Of a stretch of DNA of 64,000 nucleotides, positions 1-6,594 are shown one piece after another; position 1 is the stretch's first letter, and each line of letters starts with the position of its first letter. A program made the translations under genes and the position numbers. The notes beneath the pieces were generated by a model. It saw only the letters and a list, made by a program, of their open reading frames with translations, searched no databases and was not told the DNA's origin. This stretch comes from Labrenzia sp. CE80 (lineage in GTDB: Bacteria; Pseudomonadota; Alphaproteobacteria; Rhizobiales; Stappiaceae), in NCBI RefSeq assembly GCF_009650605.1, contig NZ_WAJT01000003.1:310001-374000 (forward strand). The letters run 5' to 3'.

Positions 1-446
1 TCGATCACCACATCGACCTGCTCGATGGAGGAGGTCGAATAGATGACGCTCGAGCGCGCACTCTCCCAGTGCGCCTCGCCCGTCAATCCGGTCAGCGGAT
101 CTTCAAACCGGGCCGGGCCGGCCGCTTCCGCAATGACATGCCAAGGATTGTAGACAAGAGCGACGGTTCTCAGCGCGTTGAAGTCCGTCGTTCGCCCCCG
201 CGAATCGGCAAAAGCTGGTTCCGCGCAGCTGACTTCAAAGCGAAATGGAAAGCCGCCGATCGGCATGTCCGAACACGAAATGGTCTGTCCAGTCTGACCG
301 AGCCGGGCAATCTGGTGATCGATCTGCTCACGCAGCACACCACGCATGTAGAACCAGGCACCGCTCCACAACAAAATGGTCACCAGAACCGCCGCTGCGA
401 GCAAGATGTAACGGATCTTCAAGTTGCGCTTTGGCCCTGCATCCAA
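1..446 (-). CDS. DUF2125 domain-containing protein, N-terminal part
   Basis: The gene runs off the left edge, so only about 148 N-terminal residues are present. I place the start at a TTG (446-444) because an in-frame TGA lies just upstream and GGGAGA sits at ribosome-binding distance; an ATG-only search misses it. The product opens with a short basic stretch, a hydrophobic membrane segment at about residues 11-30, then periplasmic sequence with the motif IGGFPFRFEVSC. A Gly-Phe-Pro-Phe motif after an N-terminal anchor is typical of the alphaproteobacterial DUF2125 family of unknown function. It is divergent from the ChaC-like gene (123 bases between starts). Family call is by motif and context; function unknown. 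Confidence 0.75.
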   Translation of the reverse strand, partial: MDAGPKRNLKIRYILLAAAVLVTILLWSGAWFYMRGVLREQIDHQIARLGQTGQTISCSDMPIGGFPFRFEVSCAEPAFADSRGRTTDFNALRTVALVYNPWHVIAEAAGPARFEDPLTGLTGEAHWESARSSVIYSTSSIEQVDVVI

Positions 447-569
447 GACGGTTCTCCCATTTCAGTCAGTCGATCGTTGCGGTTCACGGTTCTGTTTCCC
501 ATCTCTGCATTGCAAGCGGCAGACGCCATTGTTATTCGAACGTCTTGGACCGCAATACAAAGGACGGAT

Positions 570-1094
570 ATGAGCGATTTCTGGGTGTTTGGCTATGGTT
601 CTTTGATGTGGAACCCCGGCTTTGATCATACAAGAAGCCAACAAGCCCTGTTGCGTGGCGCCCATCGCTCTCTATGTGTCTACTCCTGGGTCCATCGCGG
701 AACGGAAGAAAGACCTGGCCTTGTCTTTGGCCTTGATCGCGGCGGCGCCTGTCGCGGCATGGCCTACAAGGTATCAGCTTCGGACCGGGATCAGACCATC
801 GAATATCTGCGCGCCCGCGAACAGGTGACCATGGTCTACCTTGAAGCCTGGCGTAGGATCACATTGCAAGACGGCGAAACCGTGAATGCGCTGACCTATA
901 TGGTCGACCGGAAACATCCCCAATACGCAGGCGCTCTACCGCTGGACGAACAGCTCGGCATCGTTATGGAGGCCGTCGGCAAATCCGGCCGAAATCCGGA
1001 ATATGTTCTGAACACGGCCAGCCATCTCGGGGAGCTCGGCATCCGGGACCACAATGTCGCCTGGCTAGCCTCACGCTTGGACGAAACCCGCTAG
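570..1094 (+). CDS. Gamma-glutamylcyclotransferase, ChaC-like
   Basis: A 174-residue protein of the ChaC/GGCT family, which cleaves gamma-glutamyl groups (in ChaC, those of glutathione) to give 5-oxoproline in the cytoplasm. It begins MSDFWVFGYGSLMW, with the family's substrate-loop YGSL at residues 9-12; Glu84 in the LRAREQVT stretch is the likely catalytic acid. The frame is open upstream to base 69, but that extension has no family similarity and runs across the start of the divergent DUF2125 gene, so I start at the ATG where the fold begins. Length fits the family. It ends 10 bases before the convergent plsC stop. Substrate is inferred. Confidence 0.85.
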   Translation: MSDFWVFGYGSLMWNPGFDHTRSQQALLRGAHRSLCVYSWVHRGTEERPGLVFGLDRGGACRGMAYKVSASDRDQTIEYLRAREQVTMVYLEAWRRITLQDGETVNALTYMVDRKHPQYAGALPLDEQLGIVMEAVGKSGRNPEYVLNTASHLGELGIRDHNVAWLASRLDETR

Positions 1095-1104
1095 GCGCGG
1101 CTGA

Positions 1105-1872
1105 TCAATCTGCAGCCACCGGCCGCAAGTCGGCGAGCAAGGGTGAAGGTCGAGCTTCTCCCCGGGCTTCCTCACACAGCTCTTCGGTGGCAGTCTCGAT
1201 CGTCTCCACAAGCGTTGCGTGGAACACATCCGGCGCCAGCCCCGGCTGAATGGGCGGCAGGATGTTCACCAGAACCGTCCCCGGATAGAGCATCCAGGAC
1301 GCCCGTGGCCAATAAAGCCCGGCGTTGAGCGCGACCGGTAAGACCGGACAGTCGAGATCCCGGTATAGATGGGCGATGCCAAATTTGTACTTTGGCTCTG
1401 CACCGACAGGACGCCGGGTCCCTTCCGGAAAAATCATGATCTGACGATCTTCGGAAATCGCTTCCTTTGCAGCAATCATCATTTCGGCCAGGGCAGCAGA
1501 GCGCTTGCCGCGATTGATCGGGATCTGGCGAAATTTCGCCGTGTACCAGCCGAAAATCGGGATCCAGCGGAGCTCACGCTTCAAGATATATGTCGGATCT
1601 GGAAACTCGGGAATAAGCGCGAAGGTCTCCCAGGCCGACTGGTGCTTGGACGCGACGATATAGCCGCCCTCCGGAATATTCTCCCGTCCCCAAACCTCGA
1701 CCTTCAGACCAACGATAAATCTGAGCAGCGCCAGATTGAACCAGGACCAGACAGGCACAATCCACCACCCCCAACGGCGCGGCAACAAAAACACCGGCGA
1801 AAAGAGCACCATCAGGACAAAGGTCGAGAGATAAAACAGGATCTGGAAAAGCGTCGAGCGCAGAAGAAGCAT
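1105..1872 (-). CDS. plsC: 1-acyl-sn-glycerol-3-phosphate acyltransferase
   Basis: PlsC-type acyltransferase making phosphatidic acid from lysophosphatidic acid at the inner membrane. In the 255-residue form starting at 1872 there is a hydrophobic N-terminus (about 8-30 and 36-55), the catalytic block SKHQSAWE (His77, here HX4E instead of the usual HX4D), the IPINRG block near 117-122, and FPEGTRR at 148-154. An in-frame upstream start at 1929 would add 19 residues; I prefer 1872 because the hydrophobic segment and an AGG ribosome-binding element start there. It lies downstream of ydcF in the ftsE-ftsX-ydcF order. The Glu for Asp substitution is a minor family variation. Confidence 0.88.
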   Translation of the reverse strand: MLLLRSTLFQILFYLSTFVLMVLFSPVFLLPRRWGWWIVPVWSWFNLALLRFIVGLKVEVWGRENIPEGGYIVASKHQSAWETFALIPEFPDPTYILKRELRWIPIFGWYTAKFRQIPINRGKRSAALAEMMIAAKEAISEDRQIMIFPEGTRRPVGAEPKYKFGIAHLYRDLDCPVLPVALNAGLYWPRASWMLYPGTVLVNILPPIQPGLAPDVFHATLVETIETATEELCEEARGEARPSPLLADLRPVAAD

Positions 1873-1937
1873 GTTACCTGGCCGTTTGCAGCGGACAAAA
1901 GGGAGCACGGCGAACGCCGGAGACATCACACGTCTTG

Positions 1938-2639
1938 TTAAAAGGACGTGAGGTGCGTCGCGACGATCCTGAGACGAGCGAGGGTATACTTCACATACTC
2001 GCGCATGAGAAGGTGGGTCGTCTTCGGGCTAAGATACCAGGCTTTTAGGTCCAGCCCAGACGGATAGACTGGGTAAGCAACGAGGTCCACATCCGGCAGG
2101 GCTTCTGCAAGTTCTGCCTGGGCGCGTGGAAGATGGTAAGCGCTCGTTACCACCAGCAGGGAACGGAATGCATGCGCCTGGGCCCATGCAGCTGTCTCGG
2201 TCGCATTTCCGGCCGTATTCAGGGCGAGGCGGTCGAGATCCACACAACAATTGAACAAAGGCAGGTCGGCGGAGGTGATCGAGGCAATCTGTTTGCGCGT
2301 CGTCCCAGGGTGGACGCCGGAGATAAGCAGGCGCGTCGCACGCCCTTCCGACAAGAGCGAGACAGCCCGCTCTACACGCTCTGTGCCGCCAGTCAACACG
2401 ACAATGGCGTCCGCACGCGGATCGCCGGGCATCGAAATGCTTCCAACCCGTTGTGCAAAGTCGAGAAACGACAAAAGAAGCGCCAGACAAAGCGCACCAA
2501 CGAACAGGCCAGTGAGCGCCCGCCGTCGAGCCGGCGGGCGCTTTGGTGCACCGGCCTCAGGGTCTACATCGACCGCTTGCGGCATTTGCTCGCTCTCACC
2601 AGACGCGGTTTCCACCTCGACCGGACCTTTCCCTAGCAT
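1938..2639 (-). CDS. YdcF family (DUF218/SanA-ElyC type) membrane protein
   Basis: A 233-residue protein with a Pro/Arg-rich cytoplasmic N-terminus, one transmembrane segment at about 43-62, and a periplasmic DUF218 domain from about 77, opening DAIVVLTGGTERVERAV and containing the conserved SAYHLPRA block. Relatives (ElyC, SanA, YdcF) are linked to envelope and peptidoglycan-precursor homeostasis; exact activity is unknown. Lying between ftsX and plsC, it is probably cotranscribed with cell-envelope genes. The start is uncertain: the ATG at 2639 has no clear ribosome-binding site, and an alternative ATG lies at 2585, still before the membrane segment. Confidence 0.8.
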   Translation of the reverse strand: MLGKGPVEVETASGESEQMPQAVDVDPEAGAPKRPPARRRALTGLFVGALCLALLLSFLDFAQRVGSISMPGDPRADAIVVLTGGTERVERAVSLLSEGRATRLLISGVHPGTTRKQIASITSADLPLFNCCVDLDRLALNTAGNATETAAWAQAHAFRSLLVVTSAYHLPRAQAELAEALPDVDLVAYPVYPSGLDLKAWYLSPKTTHLLMREYVKYTLARLRIVATHLTSF

Positions 2640-2710
2640 CGTCTAATTGCTTTCTGTCACCAGTATCATAGGTGATTCGGAATATTTGGAGGCAAACACA
2701 AGGCAAAACC

Positions 2711-3751
2711 TCAGTCGACGCGCTTCAAGTGCGCCTTTACGGCCAGACCCGACGTCAAGGCCGTCAGAACAGCCACAAGAAAGACGACAGCAACAACGCC
2801 GAGATAACCCGGAAGGCTCACTGACACTGTTCCAAAAAGAGCGGACAATTGATCCGAACCGGCCTGGCCGGAGCCGCGGCGGGTGAACAGGTCGAGCATC
2901 AGGAATGCCAGGGACGCGATGGCGCCCCCTGAAATGCCGCCCTTGAGCCCCAGAACAAGAAAATGCCGCTGGAATTCGCGCGAGATGAAACTGTCCTCTG
3001 CACCGACAAAATGCAGCACCGACACAACATCCTTGTTCCCTGCCATCGCTGACTGGGTTGCAAAGACGACACTGAGCACCATCGAGCCGAGGACAAGGGC
3101 CAAGATCGCAAAGCCCCCCAAGACGACCGCCCCCGCCATTGCCGAAAGACGGGACGTCCAGATCGAGTGATCATCCAGGCTCGCGCCGATCACTCCCTGC
3201 TCGAGCGCCGCTCTCAGCTGGGACAGATCAAGCGCCTCGGGATCATCCACGGTAATCTGGATCAGCCTCGGGACGGGAAGACTCTCGAGCTCGAGCCCGT
3301 CGCCCAACCAGGGCTGAAGCAATGCCCGCGTTTCGTCATCGGAGAGTGCACGAACCGTTTCGACACCGGGGAACTCTTGTGTCAGGGCAACGGCCTTGTC
3401 GATCTCCCGCAGCATATCGATACCCTCCGCAGGGCGGATCTGGATCGTAACCTCGCGCACTAGATCATTTTGCCAATCGTCCGCCGCATCCCAGACCACG
3501 GACACACCGCCCACGGTCAAACAGGCAAGAAAGCTCATGATTGCCACAACAAGCGTCAGCGCCCGGCCAGCAACTGATTGCGGAGGTACAATCGGCGTCA
3601 AGGATCGGAATTTCGGCGCGCTGCTCCTCTCACCTGCTGGTTTCTTCTGCGCCTTCTGACGAGGTGGCTTCGGTCGGGTCGGTTTGCGCGCCGCTTTCAC
3701 CTGAGGGGCTGGTCTTTTAGATGCAGGCGCTGTCTTGGTCTCTTTTGCCAT
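2711..3751 (-). CDS. ftsX: Cell division ABC transporter permease FtsX
   Basis: FtsX is the membrane subunit of the FtsEX complex, which couples cytoplasmic ATP hydrolysis to periplasmic peptidoglycan hydrolases at the septum. The 346-residue product has four predicted membrane segments (about 64-85, 203-232, 266-288, 313-340) and a large periplasmic loop between the first two, as the family requires. The first 50 residues are a Lys/Pro/Ala-rich basic tail. Start chosen at the ATG at 3751, nine bases beyond the ftsE stop codon with GAGG in front; a TTG at 3763 overlapping the ftsE stop is the alternative. Translation is probably coupled to ftsE. Confidence 0.93.
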   Translation of the reverse strand: MAKETKTAPASKRPAPQVKAARKPTRPKPPRQKAQKKPAGERSSAPKFRSLTPIVPPQSVAGRALTLVVAIMSFLACLTVGGVSVVWDAADDWQNDLVREVTIQIRPAEGIDMLREIDKAVALTQEFPGVETVRALSDDETRALLQPWLGDGLELESLPVPRLIQITVDDPEALDLSQLRAALEQGVIGASLDDHSIWTSRLSAMAGAVVLGGFAILALVLGSMVLSVVFATQSAMAGNKDVVSVLHFVGAEDSFISREFQRHFLVLGLKGGISGGAIASLAFLMLDLFTRRGSGQAGSDQLSALFGTVSVSLPGYLGVVAVVFLVAVLTALTSGLAVKAHLKRVD

Positions 3752-3759
3752 GCCGCGCC

Positions 3760-4419
3760 TCAATCAAAGATCTCAAGGCGGCCGTCGGCCAGCACCATTC
3801 GGCGCGCATCGACCTGCTCGAGAAGAGCAATGTCATGGGTTGCGATGATGACAGATGTTCCAAGCTTGTTGAGCTCCATGAACAGTCGCAACAGCCTTCG
3901 CGCCAGCGGCGGATCAACGTTCCCCGTTGGTTCATCCGCCAGAAGAACATCCGGGCGGGTGATCAACGCGCGCGCGATCGCCGCACGCTGCTTCTCGCCG
4001 CCCGACAAGACCGGCGGCAGCACCTGCATACGCTCTCCGAGACCGACCCACTTCAGCAGTTCAACCACATCAGATCGATACTCCGACTCGTCTTTCCCGA
4101 CCACGCGAAGCGGCAAGGCGACGTTCTCGTAGGTGGTCAGGTGGTCAAGCAGGCGGAAGTCTTGGAACACGACGCCAATCTTCCGACGCAGCTCCGGCAA
4201 CTCTTGTTTACTGATGACTGAAAGGTCCCGGTCGAAAACACGGATAAGCCCACGTGTAGGTCTCAGGGACATGAACAGCAGGCGGATCAGGCTGGTCTTG
4301 CCCGCTCCCGATGGTCCGGTCAGAAACTGGAACGACTGCGGTTCGATGCGAAACGTCAGGTCGCGCAGGATCTCTGGACCCATGCCATATCTCAAACCGA
4401 CGTTCTCGAAGCGGATCAC
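3760..4419 (-). CDS. ftsE: Cell division ATP-binding protein FtsE
   Basis: ATPase of the FtsEX divisome complex, 219 residues as usual. Walker A GPSGAGKT at 35-42, Q-loop VVFQDFRLL near 83-91, signature LSGGEKQR near 138-145, Walker B VLLADEPTGNVD directly after, and the switch His in IATHD. It is first in the ftsE-ftsX operon on the minus strand. A TTAA-N7-TTAA element of the type bound by the cell-cycle regulator CtrA lies 42 bases upstream of the start (4461-4475), suggesting cell-cycle control. Confidence 0.95.
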   Translation of the reverse strand: MIRFENVGLRYGMGPEILRDLTFRIEPQSFQFLTGPSGAGKTSLIRLLFMSLRPTRGLIRVFDRDLSVISKQELPELRRKIGVVFQDFRLLDHLTTYENVALPLRVVGKDESEYRSDVVELLKWVGLGERMQVLPPVLSGGEKQRAAIARALITRPDVLLADEPTGNVDPPLARRLLRLFMELNKLGTSVIIATHDIALLEQVDARRMVLADGRLEIFD

Positions 4420-4460
4420 CTGTGTCCTCCTTGGAAAGGCCGCACGCTAACGGGCCTGCG

Positions 4461-4475
4461 TTAACGCTTCATTAA
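4461..4475. promoter_or_regulatory. CtrA-type binding box (TTAA-N7-TTAA) before ftsE
   Basis: TTAA at 4461-4464 and TTAA at 4472-4475 with exactly seven bases between match the CtrA consensus of alphaproteobacteria. It sits 42 bases upstream of ftsE and 140 bases upstream of the divergent zinc-ribbon gene. CtrA is known to bind the ftsE promoter in Brucella, which supports the assignment. The element is seen directly; binding is inferred. Confidence 0.6.
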
Positions 4476-4597
4476 ACATATAAATGTCCTGTAGGAGGCA
4501 GCGAGCCCGGCTGGACAAAACAGACAACTTAGCTGGGGATCTTTGCCGGATCTTACCGCAAACGGCTACTGTGTTTCGGCCGTCACATCAAATTTAG

Positions 4598-4612
4598 GCG
4601 AAGGGTCTTCGC
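4598..4612 (+). promoter_or_regulatory. Hairpin covering the ribosome-binding site of the zinc-ribbon gene
   Basis: GCGAAG (4598-4603), loop GGT, CTTCGC (4607-4612) can pair perfectly. The only purine-rich ribosome-binding candidate, AAGGG at 4601-4605, is inside this hairpin, two bases before the ATG at 4615. It could damp translation; this is inference from the sequence alone. Confidence 0.4.
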
Positions 4613-4614
4613 AG

Positions 4615-5523
4615 ATGAAGATCAAATGTCCGGACTGCAGCACCTCTTACGATATCAAGCCTCAAGTCCTCGGCGACAAGGGACGCAGCGTCAAGTGCGC
4701 GCGTTGTGGAAACCGCTGGTTCGTCTCGCCAAAGCAGGCAATCGAGGACGAAGATCTCCCCCTGGATGAGGAACCTGAGGACGAGGACGCAGCCAACTGG
4801 GCGGCCGACGGCGAAGAAGAAGACCGCGAGTCTGCCGCTGAGGACATTGCGGACGAGGAGGACAAAGAAGAAGACGATACGCCAGCGCCGGCGCCTCCAC
4901 CACCATCTTCGCCCTCCAGGCAGGCAGATGCAGACGACGCAGACCTCGACCGCGAAGAAGACGACAAGCCGGTGGATATCGAGACGCTGGCCAAGCGTCC
5001 GAAGATCAATGTCAACCCGAACAAGTTCAAGCGAAACCGCATCGGCGCAATCCTCAATTGGCTGATGCGTCGGAACTATCGCCGGGTCGCAGGCATAGGC
5101 CTGTTTGCAGGTTCCATCGCCCTTTGCGCATCTGTGGTTCTGGTTCGAGACAGCATCGTCAAGCAAGCTCCTGATTTAGCGAGTCTTTTCGAGGCAGTAG
5201 GACTGGAGGTGAACCTCCGCGGCCTGGAGTTCAGGGACTTGAGGACATTTCACGAACTTCAAGAGGGCGAACAGGTACTTGTGGTCGAGGGCTCGATCCG
5301 CAATATACTGGGCGAGAACACATCCGTCCCAGCCGTTCGTCTGTCCATACGCGGCGGTGATCTTCAGGAAATCTACGCCTGGACCGTGGAACCAAGAACC
5401 AAGGTTCTCAAGGGACTGGACGAAACGCGGTTCAGGACCATTCTCGCGGATCCTCCTTCGGATGCCTCGGACATCCAAGTGCGGTTCATAGACCGCGGCA
5501 AACGTCAGGTAGTACTCGAATAA
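4615..5523 (+). CDS. Zinc-ribbon (MJ0042-type) membrane protein
   Basis: 302 residues. The N-terminus carries a zinc ribbon with Cys5, Cys8, Cys28 and Cys31 (CPDC ... CARC), the MJ0042/zinc-ribbon motif. A very acidic, Pro-containing linker follows (about 45-120), then a basic segment and one transmembrane helix near 160-180, then a C-terminal extracytoplasmic domain resembling DUF3426. The start at 4615 is chosen because the ribbon begins there; an upstream in-frame start at 4543 adds unrelated residues. It is followed by hpt with one base between, so cotranscription is likely. In alphaproteobacteria such proteins sit beside ftsE; their role is unknown. Confidence 0.82.
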   Translation: MKIKCPDCSTSYDIKPQVLGDKGRSVKCARCGNRWFVSPKQAIEDEDLPLDEEPEDEDAANWAADGEEEDRESAAEDIADEEDKEEDDTPAPAPPPPSSPSRQADADDADLDREEDDKPVDIETLAKRPKINVNPNKFKRNRIGAILNWLMRRNYRRVAGIGLFAGSIALCASVVLVRDSIVKQAPDLASLFEAVGLEVNLRGLEFRDLRTFHELQEGEQVLVVEGSIRNILGENTSVPAVRLSIRGGDLQEIYAWTVEPRTKVLKGLDETRFRTILADPPSDASDIQVRFIDRGKRQVVLE

Positions 5524-5524
5524 G

Positions 5525-6091
5525 ATGACAGTCCATATCAACACGCTCTTCGATGAAGACGCGATCGCCGCACGTGTCGCGGATCTTGCCGATGCCATTT
5601 CGGAATCAAAGCCGGAAAATTTGCTGGTCGTCGCGGTTCTGAAAGGCAGCTTCATCTTTGCGGCAGATCTTGTCCGCGCGATGCATCGTTCCGGCCTGAC
5701 ACCGGAAATGGAGTTCATGCATCTGTCAAGCTATGGCGCAGGAACCGAAGGATCAGAAAATATCCGTGTTTTGCGCGATGTCGAAAGTGACGTTAACGGC
5801 CGCGATATAATTCTGGTCGATGATATTCTGGAATCCGGTCGCACCTTGAGCTTCGCCAAGGAACGACTTTTGAAGCGCGACGCGAAATCCGTAAGGATTG
5901 TTGCGCTACTGGACAAACCAGAGCGCCGCAAAGCTGCCATTTCTGCCGATTACGTTGGATTTGCGTGCCCAGACAAGTTTGTCGTCGGATATGGCATGGA
6001 TATGGGTCACGCTTGGCGGCAATTGCCGTTCATCGGTTACGTCGTCCCCGGTGAGGAAACCGGAGCCGACGCGGAGAACGAAGGAGATTGA
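5525..6091 (+). CDS. hpt: Hypoxanthine phosphoribosyltransferase
   Basis: Purine salvage enzyme that makes IMP/GMP from hypoxanthine/guanine and PRPP in the cytoplasm. The 188-residue product contains the PRPP-binding motif ILVDDILESGRTL at about 96-108, an N-terminal LKGSFIFAADL loop, and a C-terminal PDKFVVGYGMD block, all typical of HPRT. It starts one base after the stop of the zinc-ribbon gene and ends four bases before the next start, so the three genes form a tight plus-strand operon. Confidence 0.92.
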   Translation: MTVHINTLFDEDAIAARVADLADAISESKPENLLVVAVLKGSFIFAADLVRAMHRSGLTPEMEFMHLSSYGAGTEGSENIRVLRDVESDVNGRDIILVDDILESGRTLSFAKERLLKRDAKSVRIVALLDKPERRKAAISADYVGFACPDKFVVGYGMDMGHAWRQLPFIGYVVPGEETGADAENEGD

Positions 6092-6095
6092 CCAA

Positions 6096-6494
6096 ATGGC
6101 TCGCATTCTTCTGACGGAAGATGACGAAGCAGTCCGTAGCTTTGTACAGCGTGCGTTGGAACTTGACGGCCATACGGTGAATGCTGTCGAGGACGGCGCC
6201 GAGGCCGTAGAAGTGCTCACGCGTGAGCAGGGAAAGTTCGATCTTCTGGTTTCGGACATCAAGATGCCGGTAATGGACGGAATTGCCTTGGCACTCCATA
6301 CGGCGCGCGATTGGCCGTCTCTTCCAATACTGCTGATGACCGGCTTCGCTGATCAGCGCGAGCGGGCGAACGGTCTGGACGCCTTGGTGCATGATGTGAT
6401 CACCAAACCATTTTCCCTGGCCGATATTCGCCTTGCCGTTCGCAATGCAGTCGCCGGGATAGTGCCCGAGCAGACCAGGCGCTACGCAAGCTAA
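6096..6494 (+). CDS. cpdR: Single-domain response regulator, CpdR-like
   Basis: 132 residues made of one receiver domain only. Acidic pocket Glu8-Asp9-Asp10, phosphoacceptor Asp54 (LLVSDIKMP), Thr82 (LLMTGFAD), and Lys104 (ITKPF) are all present. There is no output domain. The opening MARILLTEDDEAVR and the short length resemble CpdR, the ClpXP adaptor that controls degradation of cell-cycle regulators in Caulobacter and rhizobia; AAGGAG precedes the start. It could instead be another stand-alone receiver. It is last in the operon before a strong terminator. The presence of CtrA-type boxes elsewhere in the window fits a CpdR/CtrA cell-cycle circuit. Confidence 0.7.
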   Translation: MARILLTEDDEAVRSFVQRALELDGHTVNAVEDGAEAVEVLTREQGKFDLLVSDIKMPVMDGIALALHTARDWPSLPILLMTGFADQRERANGLDALVHDVITKPFSLADIRLAVRNAVAGIVPEQTRRYAS

Positions 6495-6532
6495 GCCTCG
6501 CGTGCTCAAATCTTGAAATGAGTCCAGCAAAA

Positions 6533-6555
6533 ACCCGGCAAACGCCGGGTTTTTT
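6533..6555 (+). terminator. Rho-independent terminator after the hpt/cpdR operon
   Basis: ACCCGGC (6533-6539), loop AAAC, GCCGGGT (6544-6550), followed by a run of T to 6555. It lies 39 bases after the response-regulator stop. Confidence 0.9.
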
Positions 6556-6594
6556 AGTCTCTCATCATCTTTGAAGAGCTGATCGCTCCAGATT

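Noticed and set aside
69..569. N-terminal extension of the ChaC-like gene to base 69
   Set aside because: No similarity to the family, and it runs antisense through the DUF2125 gene start.
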